Below are positions 13,201-20,700 of a DNA stretch of 64,000 nt, piece after piece. The notes under the pieces were generated by a model, which did not search any database, was not told the DNA's origin, and saw only the letters and a list, made by a program, of their open reading frames with translations. This DNA is from Pipra filicauda. Lineage: Eukaryota; Chordata; Aves; Passeriformes; Pipridae. Every line of letters starts with the position of its first letter. The first letter of the stretch is position 1. A program made the translations under genes and the position numbers. The DNA is taken from NCBI RefSeq assembly GCF_003945595.2, contig NW_024104420.1, positions 742,201-806,200 of the forward strand, read 5' to 3'.

Positions 13201-16103
13201 AGGGAGTTCAGACACTGGATCTGGCTTCCTTAAGAGGTGGTCTATGCCCCAAGCCTCTCCATGTTTGAGACATTTGGCTCTTAGTAACATGCTTTAAGTT
13301 CTGGTCACCCCTTAGGTGTCAAGCAGGTGGACTAGATGATCCTTCTAGGTCACTTCCAGCTGAATTATTCTTTTCTGTTCTTATCATACGAGCCTGTCTT
13401 AAATTACAACTAGCGTAGCTCTTCATTTCACACTTATTTTTGTAAGTAAGTATTGATCAAGAAACATCAACAACTGCTGACATTCCTGTGAGTTCAGCTA
13501 CAACAGATTGTCATCTCAATAGGAATCCTTTATGAGAAAAGCCACTTATAGAATGATTGTGTAGAAGGCATGTTCATGCAGTATATATATAACTATGGAA
13601 GTAATTTGAGGTCTGCTCAAAAGTAATCATTGAAAGACTTTTTAAGGTTCAGATGGCTTCTCAGGTGTTCAAAATACCTTAGAACATTTGTCACTGATTT
13701 AAACTGCATTTTTTTTCCTACAGAAATATTTGTCTTTGGGACACTTTGGTTTCACCCACAAATAGCTTGGTGCATGGTAAGCAAAATACAACCACCAAAA
13801 TATTTGATCACAGTAAAAAATATGTATTTTTGTGTCTATCTTTATGGAAAAGTTATTATGGGAAGTAATTTTAGCATTAGCAGTAAAGCATCTTACACTG
13901 CTCTGTGTGAGTGCACTAACAGGAACATAAAACCAGATTCTTGAGAAACTGTTTAGTGCTCTGTACAAATGATCAGTTTCATGCACATGAGCACCTTCCT
14001 TTGCATACCTTGTGTCTTTGCACCACAAGGGCAACCCCTGACAGCTAAGCATTTCTGTTCCTTTTTAAAAGGTTCTGAGCAGCTTCCCCATGTAGTGAGT
14101 AGCATATTGAGAAGACAATAGCTATAACATTGTCAGAACCCCAGTTTTTAGCATGGTTATATGTTTTTGTACAACATGCATCGACAGCCTCCTGTTTAAA
14201 GTTCCTGTGGCTGTGTCTGTATTCATAAATCCGTGCTGCTACCCCAAATTTATTAATTAAATATTAGACAAAATAAAGACATGAGGACATGATTACAAAA
14301 CAGTTGTCTGAAGATATGTATATGAATAAACACACCTAATTTTATAGAAAATATTGATATTTTTATGAAAATATTGAACCAGCAGATATACAAATAAGAT
14401 CTCACATTTGTGTAGTAAATTTCACAGTTGAATTAAGAGATGAACTGAACTGCTCTACTTGTAGTGCATTTTTGCCCTCAAAGATTGTCCACTTCCATGG
14501 CACTTTTATTCTGTGTATTGTGCCAAATACTGTCAATGGTTTATATAGATAAGTAGTATCCAGAAATAGTATTACAAATATGCTTTATAAGCATGCTTTT
14601 TGAGATATAATATTTAGCAAGGTTTCATTAGGTTTATTACTTATACTTTGTTGCAAGAAATACAACAAATTTCAAAATCTGAAATACAGAATTAAGATCA
14701 GAGAGTTTACTTACAGTATGATGAATGCTTGATTGTATGTGAAGGACATATGCAATCTCTGAATAGAAACTTGGAGACCCTTTGAACTACAAGTGCAATA
14801 TACTGAGCATTGTTCTGGAAATTGTCATTTTCATTCACTTCCTCCACTCATTTGGGGGAGTAGACGTATCCAAATAAGTGTGAAAAGCACCAAATTATCA
14901 GTAAAATAACCAGAGGAAACTTGCAAGGTAGTTGGGCAAGTAGTTTAGGCGGAATTTCTGATGGAAATTATATGCCTTAAAATAACAAACATTAGAGACT
15001 TTGAAAATAATCTGTTTCTGGTCAGGGATTAATAGTTTGTGATTACACAAGGATAAAAAGAAAAGGATTTTTTTGAGAATACTATAGCTTGAGAATGGCT
15101 GATGTGAACCTGGGATTACATATATATGGTACTGGAACAAATGGGCTGGTTGCGATCACTTGAATTACAGCATCAAAGTCACTGTTGCTACTGTCTTCAA
15201 CCATTAGAGGTTGATGGAGAATTGAAGTTAGTACTGTGTTTTATTTAAATTCCTTTGTTTGGCTTTCAGCTTTTGTCTGTCATGATAGTGGAGCAACTGT
15301 GCTTGCATATGCTCCAAAACATCAGCTGTTAATATCTGGAGGCAGAAAAGGCTTTACATGTGTAATTGATCTTCGACAAAAACAGCAGCAACAGTTACTT
15401 CAGAGTCATGATTCTCCAGTCAAAGCAATTGCTGTTGATCCTACAGAAGAGTATTTTGTCACAGGATCTGCTGAAGGCAACATAAAGGTACTAATGAGGG
15501 GGAGGGAGCAGAGATGATGTGTACATTCGGAAAGAATCTGGTACCGGTGTGGAACAATCAGATGTCATATGTACTGCATTTGTTCTCAATCTTGACTTTC
15601 GTATTTACTAACTTAATTACAAAATATTAGTCTTACATTGCAGTCTTCCTTTTAATTAGTGGTACCTTAGTCGCTGTATATATATTCCCTGTTATAGAAA
15701 ATGCATATTGATATTCTATAACTGTGTCATTACATATTGCTACGTATTTTTCTTTTACAGTTAGTGTCAGAAAAATAAAGGCAAAATGTAGTCCAGTTTC
15801 TCCATGACTCATGACTGCTGAATTTTAAGATCATGGTAATTTTCCTTATAAGAGATTGATGTTTTGATGGTCTTTCAGGTGTGGAGTCTTTCTACATTTA
15901 ATCTTCTTCACACTTTCATCAATGAGCACGCTCGACAGTCTCTCTTCAGAAACATTGGGACGGGAGTCATGCAAATTGAGACAGGACCAGCAAATCACAT
16001 ATTCTCCTGTGGTGCTGATGGAACAGTAAAGATGAGAATCTTGCCTGATAGATTCAGCCCTTTAAAGGATGTGTTAAAAAATGATGTGAAATTTATGATC
16101 TAA
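1029..16103 (+). CDS. DMXL1: DMXL1, 3' part (last 13 coding exons, joined)
   Basis: C-terminal part of a Dmx-like/rabconnectin-3 alpha protein. Family members are very large WD40 proteins that, with WDR7 and ROGDI, promote V-ATPase assembly and organelle acidification (the yeast counterpart is Rav1 of RAVE). The exons are 1029-1230, 2493-2610, 3856-3918, 5800-5886, 6323-6444, 6563-6704, 10814-10874, 11372-11499, 11665-11757, 12776-12867, 13724-13776, 15270-15487 and 15879-16103. They total 1604 nt and are in frame throughout once one base from the preceding exon is added, giving about 534 residues against roughly 3,000 for the full family length. WD-like blades are visible around [22 protein letters not shown] and NIK/VWSL. 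DMXL1 is preferred over DMXL2 because the protein ends [10 protein letters not shown], unlike DMXL2, and because TNFAIP8 follows on the same strand as in other vertebrates. The 5' exons lie before this window. Confidence 0.93.
1231..2492. other. DMXL1 intron, nothing notable
   Basis: AT-rich intron sequence between two DMXL1 exons. I see no recognisable repeat family, RNA gene or coding exon. Confidence 0.7.
2493..2610 (+). CDS. DMXL1: DMXL1 exon: [14 protein letters not shown]...KKRCLNE
   Basis: Acceptor TCTGTAG ends at 2492 and the donor GAG|GTCAGT starts at 2611. The first base completes Arg; the exon then reads [20 protein letters not shown] and ends on a codon boundary after LNE. The KRLWQ-LVKQE block is recognisable as the DMXL family region just before the C-terminal WD40 domain. 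Confidence 0.92.
2611..3855. other. DMXL1 intron, nothing notable
   Basis: AT-rich intron with a short GT run near 3712. No repeat family or coding exon recognised; the small open frames lack splice sites and codon bias. Confidence 0.65.
3856..3918 (+). CDS. DMXL1: DMXL1 small exon: SLEEHNET...EEHIINK
   Basis: A 63-nt exon of 21 codons, phase 0 at both ends, so it can be skipped without changing the frame. A long pyrimidine-rich tract precedes the acceptor GAAG at 3855, and the donor AAG|GTACGC follows at 3919. The peptide is acidic and polar and includes [13 protein letters not shown]. The exact acceptor was chosen because it keeps phase 0 with both neighbours; the sequence lies in a less conserved linker, so confidence is lower than for the other exons. 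Confidence 0.78.
3919..5799. other. DMXL1 intron, nothing notable
   Basis: AT-rich intron with short A and T runs (for example near 4740 and 5230). No recognised repeat or exon. Confidence 0.65.
5800..5886 (+). CDS. DMXL1: DMXL1 exon: [20 protein letters not shown]
   Basis: Acceptor AATACAG ends at 5799 and donor AAG|GTGAGT starts at 5887. It has 29 codons in phase 0 at both ends. The ETD-GYPG-KAR-IHKESD-I-AFAVNK pattern is strongly conserved between DMXL1 and DMXL2 and leads into the terminal WD40 repeats. Confidence 0.93.
6323..6444 (+). CDS. DMXL1: DMXL1 exon: [20 protein letters not shown]
   Basis: A T-rich tract and TTTTTTTCAG at 6322 give the acceptor; the donor is AAAGG|GTATAT at 6445, a weak-looking +4/+5 context. 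The exon reads [20 protein letters not shown] and then [19 protein letters not shown], ending two bases into a Gly codon. The [11 protein letters not shown] block marks the start of the terminal WD40 propeller in this family. Confidence 0.93.
6563..6704 (+). CDS. DMXL1: DMXL1 exon: [13 protein letters not shown]...GRGASV
   Basis: The acceptor TTTACAG ends at 6562, only 118 bases after the previous donor. The first base completes Gly, then the frame reads [18 protein letters not shown] through [14 protein letters not shown] to the donor GTG|GTAAGT at 6705. The stretch between is Ser/Thr/Pro-rich and is the variable inter-blade linker; PWLG-QT--GASV is shared with DMXL2. Confidence 0.92.
6705..10813. 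other. Largest DMXL1 intron in window
   Basis: About 4.1 kb of intron. It holds a short TA/TG-rich stretch near 7775-7815 and a CR1 tail near 9625. The flanking exons join in phase (GASV to MLKK), so no exon is required in between. Confidence 0.65.
9625..9682 (+). repeat. CR1 3' tail remnant
   Basis: The stretch has the CR1 3'-end order: a TTGGATTCAATACGATCTTA block, then GGTCTTTTCCAA and a degraded ATGATTCTTTGAA tail. Only the last 60 bases or so of an element remain. Confidence 0.55.
10814..10874 (+). CDS. DMXL1: DMXL1 exon: [20 protein letters not shown]
   Basis: Acceptor TTAACAG ends at 10813; donor TATT|GTAAGT starts at 10875. It is 61 nt and ends one base into a Tyr codon. The NV-RM-SHP motif is conserved in the DMXL family and leads directly into the [15 protein letters not shown] blade of the next exon. 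Confidence 0.92.
11372..11499 (+). CDS. DMXL1: DMXL1 exon: [17 protein letters not shown]40 blade
   Basis: Acceptor TGTTGCAG ends at 11371 and the donor AAG|GTAACT starts at 11500. With the previous T it reads [17 protein letters not shown] and then [19 protein letters not shown]. This is a canonical blade: a GAQDGSVR turn followed by a W-containing strand, and the start of the next blade. Confidence 0.95.
11665..11757 (+). CDS. DMXL1: DMXL1 exon: [17 protein letters not shown]40 blade
   Basis: Acceptor CTTTCAG ends at 11664 and the donor TTG|GTAAGC starts at 11758. It has 31 codons, phase 0, reading [20 protein letters not shown] and ending PKPYL. The DADG-ISLYQ motif is the second half of a WD40 blade. 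Confidence 0.94.
11758..12035. other. DMXL1 intron 5' of CR1
   Basis: Short AT-rich intron part between the donor at 11758 and a CR1 insertion; nothing else recognised. Confidence 0.6.
12036..12585 (+). mobile_element. CR1 LINE 3' fragment
   Basis: Sense-oriented, 5'-truncated CR1. It contains the characteristic 3' segments: the RT-end region with GTGCAGTTTTGGCTGCTGC, GGAGACCTCATTGCAGTCTA, AGTTTAGGCTGGATATTAGA, and a tail of ATTCTGTCATTTTGTGATTC type. It lies in the DMXL1 intron between exons 11757 and 12776. The open frame across it is CR1 sequence with interruptions, not a gene. Confidence 0.88.
12776..12867 (+). CDS. DMXL1: DMXL1 exon: [20 protein letters not shown]
   Basis: Acceptor TTTTTCAG ends at 12775 and the donor CAG|GTAAGA starts at 12868. 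The exon reads [20 protein letters not shown] and ends LSSDNR, with the Arg codon split. WQCH-K---DF-FI-SSSL-AT-G-S-DNR is conserved with DMXL2. The intron before it contains a CR1 insertion. Confidence 0.94.
13067..13380 (+). mobile_element. CR1 LINE 3' fragment, diverged
   Basis: A second sense CR1 piece in the next intron. It carries GATCCAGTGATAGGATGGGG, a GACATCAGGAAACATTTCTC segment and a GGACTAGATGATCCTTCTAG tail. It is more diverged than the copy at 12036. Confidence 0.78.
13724..13776 (+). CDS. DMXL1: DMXL1 exon: [17 protein letters not shown]
   Basis: A 53-nt exon. Acceptor TTTCCTACAG ends at 13723; donor CATG|GTAAGC starts at 13777. It carries the classical WD dipeptide in [11 protein letters not shown]. 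It ends one base into an Ala codon, completed as AFVCHDSG in the next exon. Confidence 0.94.
13777..15269. other. DMXL1 intron, nothing notable
   Basis: AT-rich intron with a short direct repeat (GAAAATATT twice near 14347-14373). The flanking exons join in phase through a split Ala codon, so no missing exon is expected. Confidence 0.65.
15270..15487 (+). CDS. DMXL1: DMXL1 exon: [20 protein letters not shown]
   Basis: A 218-nt exon. Acceptor GCTTTCAG ends at 15269; donor AAG|GTACTA starts at 15488. It reads [20 protein letters not shown], a GGRKGF turn, the polyglutamine-like RQKQQQQ segment, then [13 protein letters not shown] and [11 protein letters not shown]. It covers nearly two WD40 blades. 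Confidence 0.96.
15879..16103 (+). CDS. DMXL1: DMXL1 last coding exon with stop
   Basis: Acceptor TCTTTCAG ends at 15878. The exon begins [13 protein letters not shown], completing the NIK-VW blade across the junction, continues through [18 protein letters not shown] and [16 protein letters not shown], and ends [10 protein letters not shown] with TAA at 16101-16103. The final GADGT turn closes the propeller. The basic/hydrophobic C-terminus differs from DMXL2 and supports the DMXL1 assignment. Confidence 0.96.
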   Translation: MWSLSTFNLLHTFINEHARQSLFRNIGTGVMQIETGPANHIFSCGADGTVKMRILPDRFSPLKDVLKNDVKFMI

Positions 16104-19100
16104 TGTTCTTCTCAGAATAGTGAATAACATTCCCCTTTCTGCTATCCCTGAAAATGCTTTTCCTGGCACTAACCAACAAAGCAGATGCACAAGGATAGCT
16201 TGTGACACAAAGATGTTTTGGTTTTTCCTTTCTCCCCTTTGACCTCCCACTCCCCCACCCCCCAACCCTGTATTTATTACCTGGAGCTTTTAGTCCCTGA
16301 TGCACTAATGCCTTAAAGATTAACAAAGTCCTTCAGATTTTGATCGTTGCCTAAAATAAAAGCTATATAGGACTCCGAATTATATAATTATAATATTATT
16401 AAGATGTTGCTGAAGTGGTTTATTCTTCCTTTTGAGGTAGTTACACTCCCACCAGGAGTGTACCATCTGGGCATGACCTCTGCTTATATTCAACACTTGG
16501 CCACCTTCTAAAAGCGTGTCTGTCCAAATGGAAACCTTAGGTAATGTTCTTTTTCACTGTGGCAGCCATAACTGTCTCTCTTCTCAACTTATTTAGTCAG
16601 CTGACAATAAAAATTTATACCTGTGTGTAGAAGAGAAACAAAGTTGTAGGAGTGAATGCTCCTGGTCATGCAAGCATTCATGTAACGAGCCACTCTTTGT
16701 ATCCATTCCTGGAATCCAGGCTGTTTACCTCTCTTAACTTGCCTGATCTTCTTCCTCTCATCTGGGTATAAGAAACTGAAGGATGTTCTGTAACTTGTCT
16801 TCTGTTCTATAGCTAAAATCACTGCCATCAGGATGGCAGGCTTACCTTTTAAAAGTAAATATATTTTTAATCCTGAACACTCCCTTTACAAAAGTAAAAT
16901 GTAAATATGAATGGATATCTTCCTAGTAAAATCGTCAAGATTACGTGTGAAGCCTTAGTCTTGATCAAAAAGATACAGGAAGATACTGCTTTAGGATATG
17001 GCACTAGAATTTCTTCAAAGACTATTTATTTAGCTGTATGTAGAGGAAAAAAACCCCAAACCCAACCTAATTTATTTTTGCCTTTTTTTTTTTCCAGTAA
17101 GAGTCTTTATTTAGCCCAAAGATACTCAGTTCATTCTTAGCACTTACATTCTTGTTTGTCTGCTTTTCCTAAGTACTTTAAGAAAAGGAAAAAGGAAAAA
17201 ACTCAACAGCAAATTACTTGACCAGTGTCAGGCTTTGTACTGTATGTTTACATCTGGTGTCAAGTGAAAGAAAAAAATTCGAAAAGGATAGATGGAGTTT
17301 GGGGTATTTTTTGCCAAAATATTAAACTGCATAACTTAAACGTTTGACCAAATTATTAATGCGCAAGGCCTTTACATTTTTTTAGTCAGCTAAACTGTTT
17401 CTGTATTTTGGTTTACTTTTCCTTACTTGAGAGCTTGACAGAGGTTTAATTTGTAAATTAGATGTGAGGCTGGATTACTTGAATGCCAGTGGTGTACTTT
17501 TTGCTAAAAGATATTTTGTGAAATATAGCACCAAGATATTAACTGTAAAATAAACTTGTCAAATTAGGAACTATGGGGATAAACAAAGCTTAGCAGAAAT
17601 GAAGGGCTTGTAAAATGAACTATGTAACATTCTCAGGATGCTTTTATCTTAAGAATATAAAGTTGTTTAAAAAGATTTTGTAAAATGTATTAAGGTCATT
17701 TTAAATGTATGTTTCGCAAGTTGCAGTGCAAACACTATGAAGGTTTTTATGCACATAACCTGAATTTTCAAATTGTGCAATAAAAAGAATGTGAATGTTT
17801 TGCCATGAAGAAACATGTGACAGCATTTCAAGCTGGTACAGCTGTTCAGTGATTCAATTGTATTTGTTCTTCCTTAACACTAGATTGAAATCGAACTTGA
17901 TAACAAAACAGTTTAAGTACAGTGATGGACCAGAAAAGTGACTAAAAGTGACACCACCTTACAAAACAGACTTGCCCAATGGGTATGTTGTGTCTGTTCA
18001 GTGGCTGAGTTTCTAATATCCTGTGTTCTTATGGAAGAGGGAAAACAGTGAAGTAAACAGTAGCGCAGTCCTTTAGAATCAGCTGAAACCGTGACTTTGT
18101 AGCTGCTTATATACATGCATCAGTTTTATACATCCACTGAACTAAAAAAGTTACATGTGCAAAAATCATGGCAGTATTATATAATTATGTCCTTGATGTT
18201 TTGTCCTTAAATATTTATATCTCATTAGCTTTAATATTTCAAGCTCAAGTTTATTGTACTGGCAATCACAAAAAGCTGTCTTACCATCTGGGAACTGAGC
18301 AGTTTTTATATGTCAATTTGCCAAGACATACAATGTTGTCATTTTTCTGAGTAAAGCTGCACTATGAAAAATCCTGGCAAACTTATGCTTATACCAGAAT
18401 AGTACTGACCGTGAGCAGACATTTTCAATAATGTTTATAGTTACTATAAGCTATTCTCAAAAGTAAATTATGTAAAATCACAATGTATTTGCCACATCTT
18501 TATAATCTTTCCAATAAATCCTGCAGAAACTCAACCTTCTAGAATTCCATGTTGCTGCTATTTCATTTACGAATCAGTTGTTTGCTTGTATGGTGTTCAT
18601 TGATGTTTAACTATTGTAAGACAAATTATTGGTAGTTTTCTTGTAATGATGGAGTCAAAATGAGTTAACTTCTGTTGTAACTGAAACTTTTAAAGGGACA
18701 CTCTCAACTTGAAATCTAGTCATTGGAGAACTGAACTTAAAACTCTTCCAGCTATTGCCCTTAACAACTTCCACTGACTTTTGTCCTCCAGCAATTAATG
18801 CTTCTTCCCCGTTGCTATGCAAGTTACTCAAACTTAAGGGTGATAGTGCCTGCAGAGGGTTCTGTGCTTAAAGTAGCCATGTGCACAGATTGAAAGTAAA
18901 ATTTGCATTTACGAGTGCTTAATCAAAAATAATTTATTGTCCAGACAAAATAACTTGGCATGTAGTTGATAATGTCCCTTTTAAATATTATAGACTGGCA
19001 GTTGTGACTTGTGTTTGTCTGTGTAGCAATACATAATGCTATCAGAGTGCGTCATTCTTGTGTTGCTTACTGATTCAGTTACCTCAAACAGGTATGTGAT

Positions 19101-19600
19101 CCAAATTCTTTAGGATTACTTCAGTAACTTGTGGAAGTTTAAAACTCTGGTCATCTGGGTACTTAAACTGGCTTGCCGTGTGACTTTTCACTAGCAAATT
19201 CTCACCTGACAGCTGACATTGCAGGATGTTTATGGAGAAAAATGGAATTTAGATGCAGATTTTGTACCATGCTACAGTGGTGCAATGTGAAGTCATACAT
19301 GTTCTACTGCATTTTAGGAACCTCGCTACCAGTTGCAGGAAATAAACTGTTCAGATATCCTACATTAGGTACCACTCCCTTCCTCTTAAGAGCCCCCAGT
19401 GTTAGATTAGTTGCAATAGTTACAAAAAAAGCAACAATGATTAAATGGAGATAAGCTTGGAGATGATAACTTCTCTAAGGTAATTTTTTTCAAATGTTTA
19501 TTTTTATTAAAAATAGCAAAACCACCGCTAATGGCAGGTTCAGCACACTGATCAAACTACTTTCTATAAAATAAAGATATTGATTTACCAACTTTCTTGG
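16104..19600 (+). other. DMXL1: DMXL1 3' UTR and downstream region (end uncertain)
   Basis: AT-rich non-coding sequence after the stop codon. Canonical AATAAA hexamers lie at 16355, 17549, 17779, 18513, 19341 and 19570, so several 3' ends are possible. The one at 17779 is followed by a GT-rich stretch and the one at 18513 by a T/GT-rich stretch, either of which fits a cleavage site. No repeat family or open frame of note was recognised. The boundary given is an upper limit, set by the last hexamer before the CpG island. Confidence 0.55.
16443..16461 (+). other. Short hairpin in DMXL1 3' UTR
   Basis: ACACTCC and GGAGTGT form a 7-bp inverted repeat around a short CACCA-type loop, just after the first AATAAA. 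It could form a small RNA stem in the long 3' UTR; a stem this short also occurs by chance. Confidence 0.35.
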
Positions 19601-20084
19601 TGTTTCTTATTCCTCCCCACTCTTAGGTCTAAAATCTGCATGGTTTTGACCCCCACCCCCCCGCACGCCTTAGCTTCTCGTACCTTAGCTTTCCTTGTAG
19701 CCTTTTGGTATTTTGGGAGGGTTGTGTGCTCTTCTTTTTTTTTTTTTTCTTTTCAATGTGTAACTGGCGGAACTGAGTACAACTAAGTCATTTTGCAGTG
19801 GAATGAGGTCGATGTAGTGATGGCGCTCTGTGTCTGCCACAACTTAACTTTTTAAATCCCTTTTCTGTTTCATTTAAGTTGAAAACCTTTGAGAGTCTTG
19901 GGGAGCTTCACCCCTCTGGTGTTCCCACCTTTAGCAGAGGTACAAGGATCAGTTCCCCTGTTCTAGTCGTACGCTGGGCACGAGTACAGCACGCAACGAG
20001 CCCGGCGGCAGAAAGCTGCTGCCAAAATTTAAAATGCCTCAGCATGCAGGGCTTGCCCTTGTACTAATTGTAACTCCTCCTTTG

Positions 20085-20700
20085 GTAGCGGCGAGGGGCG
20101 GTGGCGGGGCTCGGGTGCGACCCGCGGCGGGGCGGGTGGGGCTGGGCTGGCTCCGCTCCCACCTCCGGCCCCGGGGCTCGGGCGGGCAGGGCCCTGTTGC
20201 CGCCCCGCCCCGCGGCCCCGCCGGGGAGCCGCGATCGCCGCCCGCTTGCACCGCCCGCACCGCCTCGGCCCCGCCGCTCCCGCCGCTGCCCCGCGGAGGC
20301 AACGCCGCCCCCGCCCCGCCACCACACAGTAAGTGCCGCGCTCCGCTCCGCGGGGGCCGCGCCCGGCCCCTGCCCCAGCCCCCTGCCCGGGCCCTGCCTC
20401 GGCCCCTGCTCTGTGCGCCCGCTGGGGCCCCCGGCAGTGCCGCTGGAACTCGCGGCTGGGTCTGGGGCCGGGTCGCTGCCGCCTCCTGCCCCGCCGGCTC
20501 TCGGTGCGGCGGAGCCCCAGGTGGGAGCCGCTCTGCAGGTGGGAGCCGCCCAAAGCCGCGCTGGGAGAGTTTGGCCACGCGTCGACGTGTGTGGGTGGAG
20601 GTTGTACGGGGCTGCTGCTCGGGGGCGCCGAAGCTCCGCTGCTCGTCCCGGGTAGCTCTTTGCTATTTTTCCAGAAGTGTTTCTGCTCCCCCGGAGTGAG
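20085..20700 (+). promoter_or_regulatory. TNFAIP8: CpG island promoter, probably distal TNFAIP8
   Basis: An abrupt GC-rich, CpG-dense block in AT-rich surroundings, with many GC-box (GGGCGG/CCGCCC) motifs and no clear TATA box, as expected of a housekeeping-type vertebrate promoter. It starts about 4 kb after the DMXL1 stop. The next gene on the same strand in other vertebrates is TNFAIP8, which is known to use several alternative first exons, so this is inferred to be its distal promoter. A separate non-coding RNA start, or bidirectional activity, cannot be excluded. Confidence 0.75.
20100..20328 (+). other. TNFAIP8: Candidate non-coding first exon of TNFAIP8
   Basis: The CpG island contains a near-consensus splice donor, CACACA|GTAAGT, at 20328/20329, which would end a first exon. 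The 5' start cannot be read from sequence and is approximate. Two further donor-like CAG|GTGGGA sites, 18 bases apart inside a repeated GTGGGAGCCG, lie at 20521 and 20539. If spliced to the main TNFAIP8 exon beyond the window, translation would start at a downstream ATG, giving the shorter protein isoform known in mammals. Confidence 0.5.
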
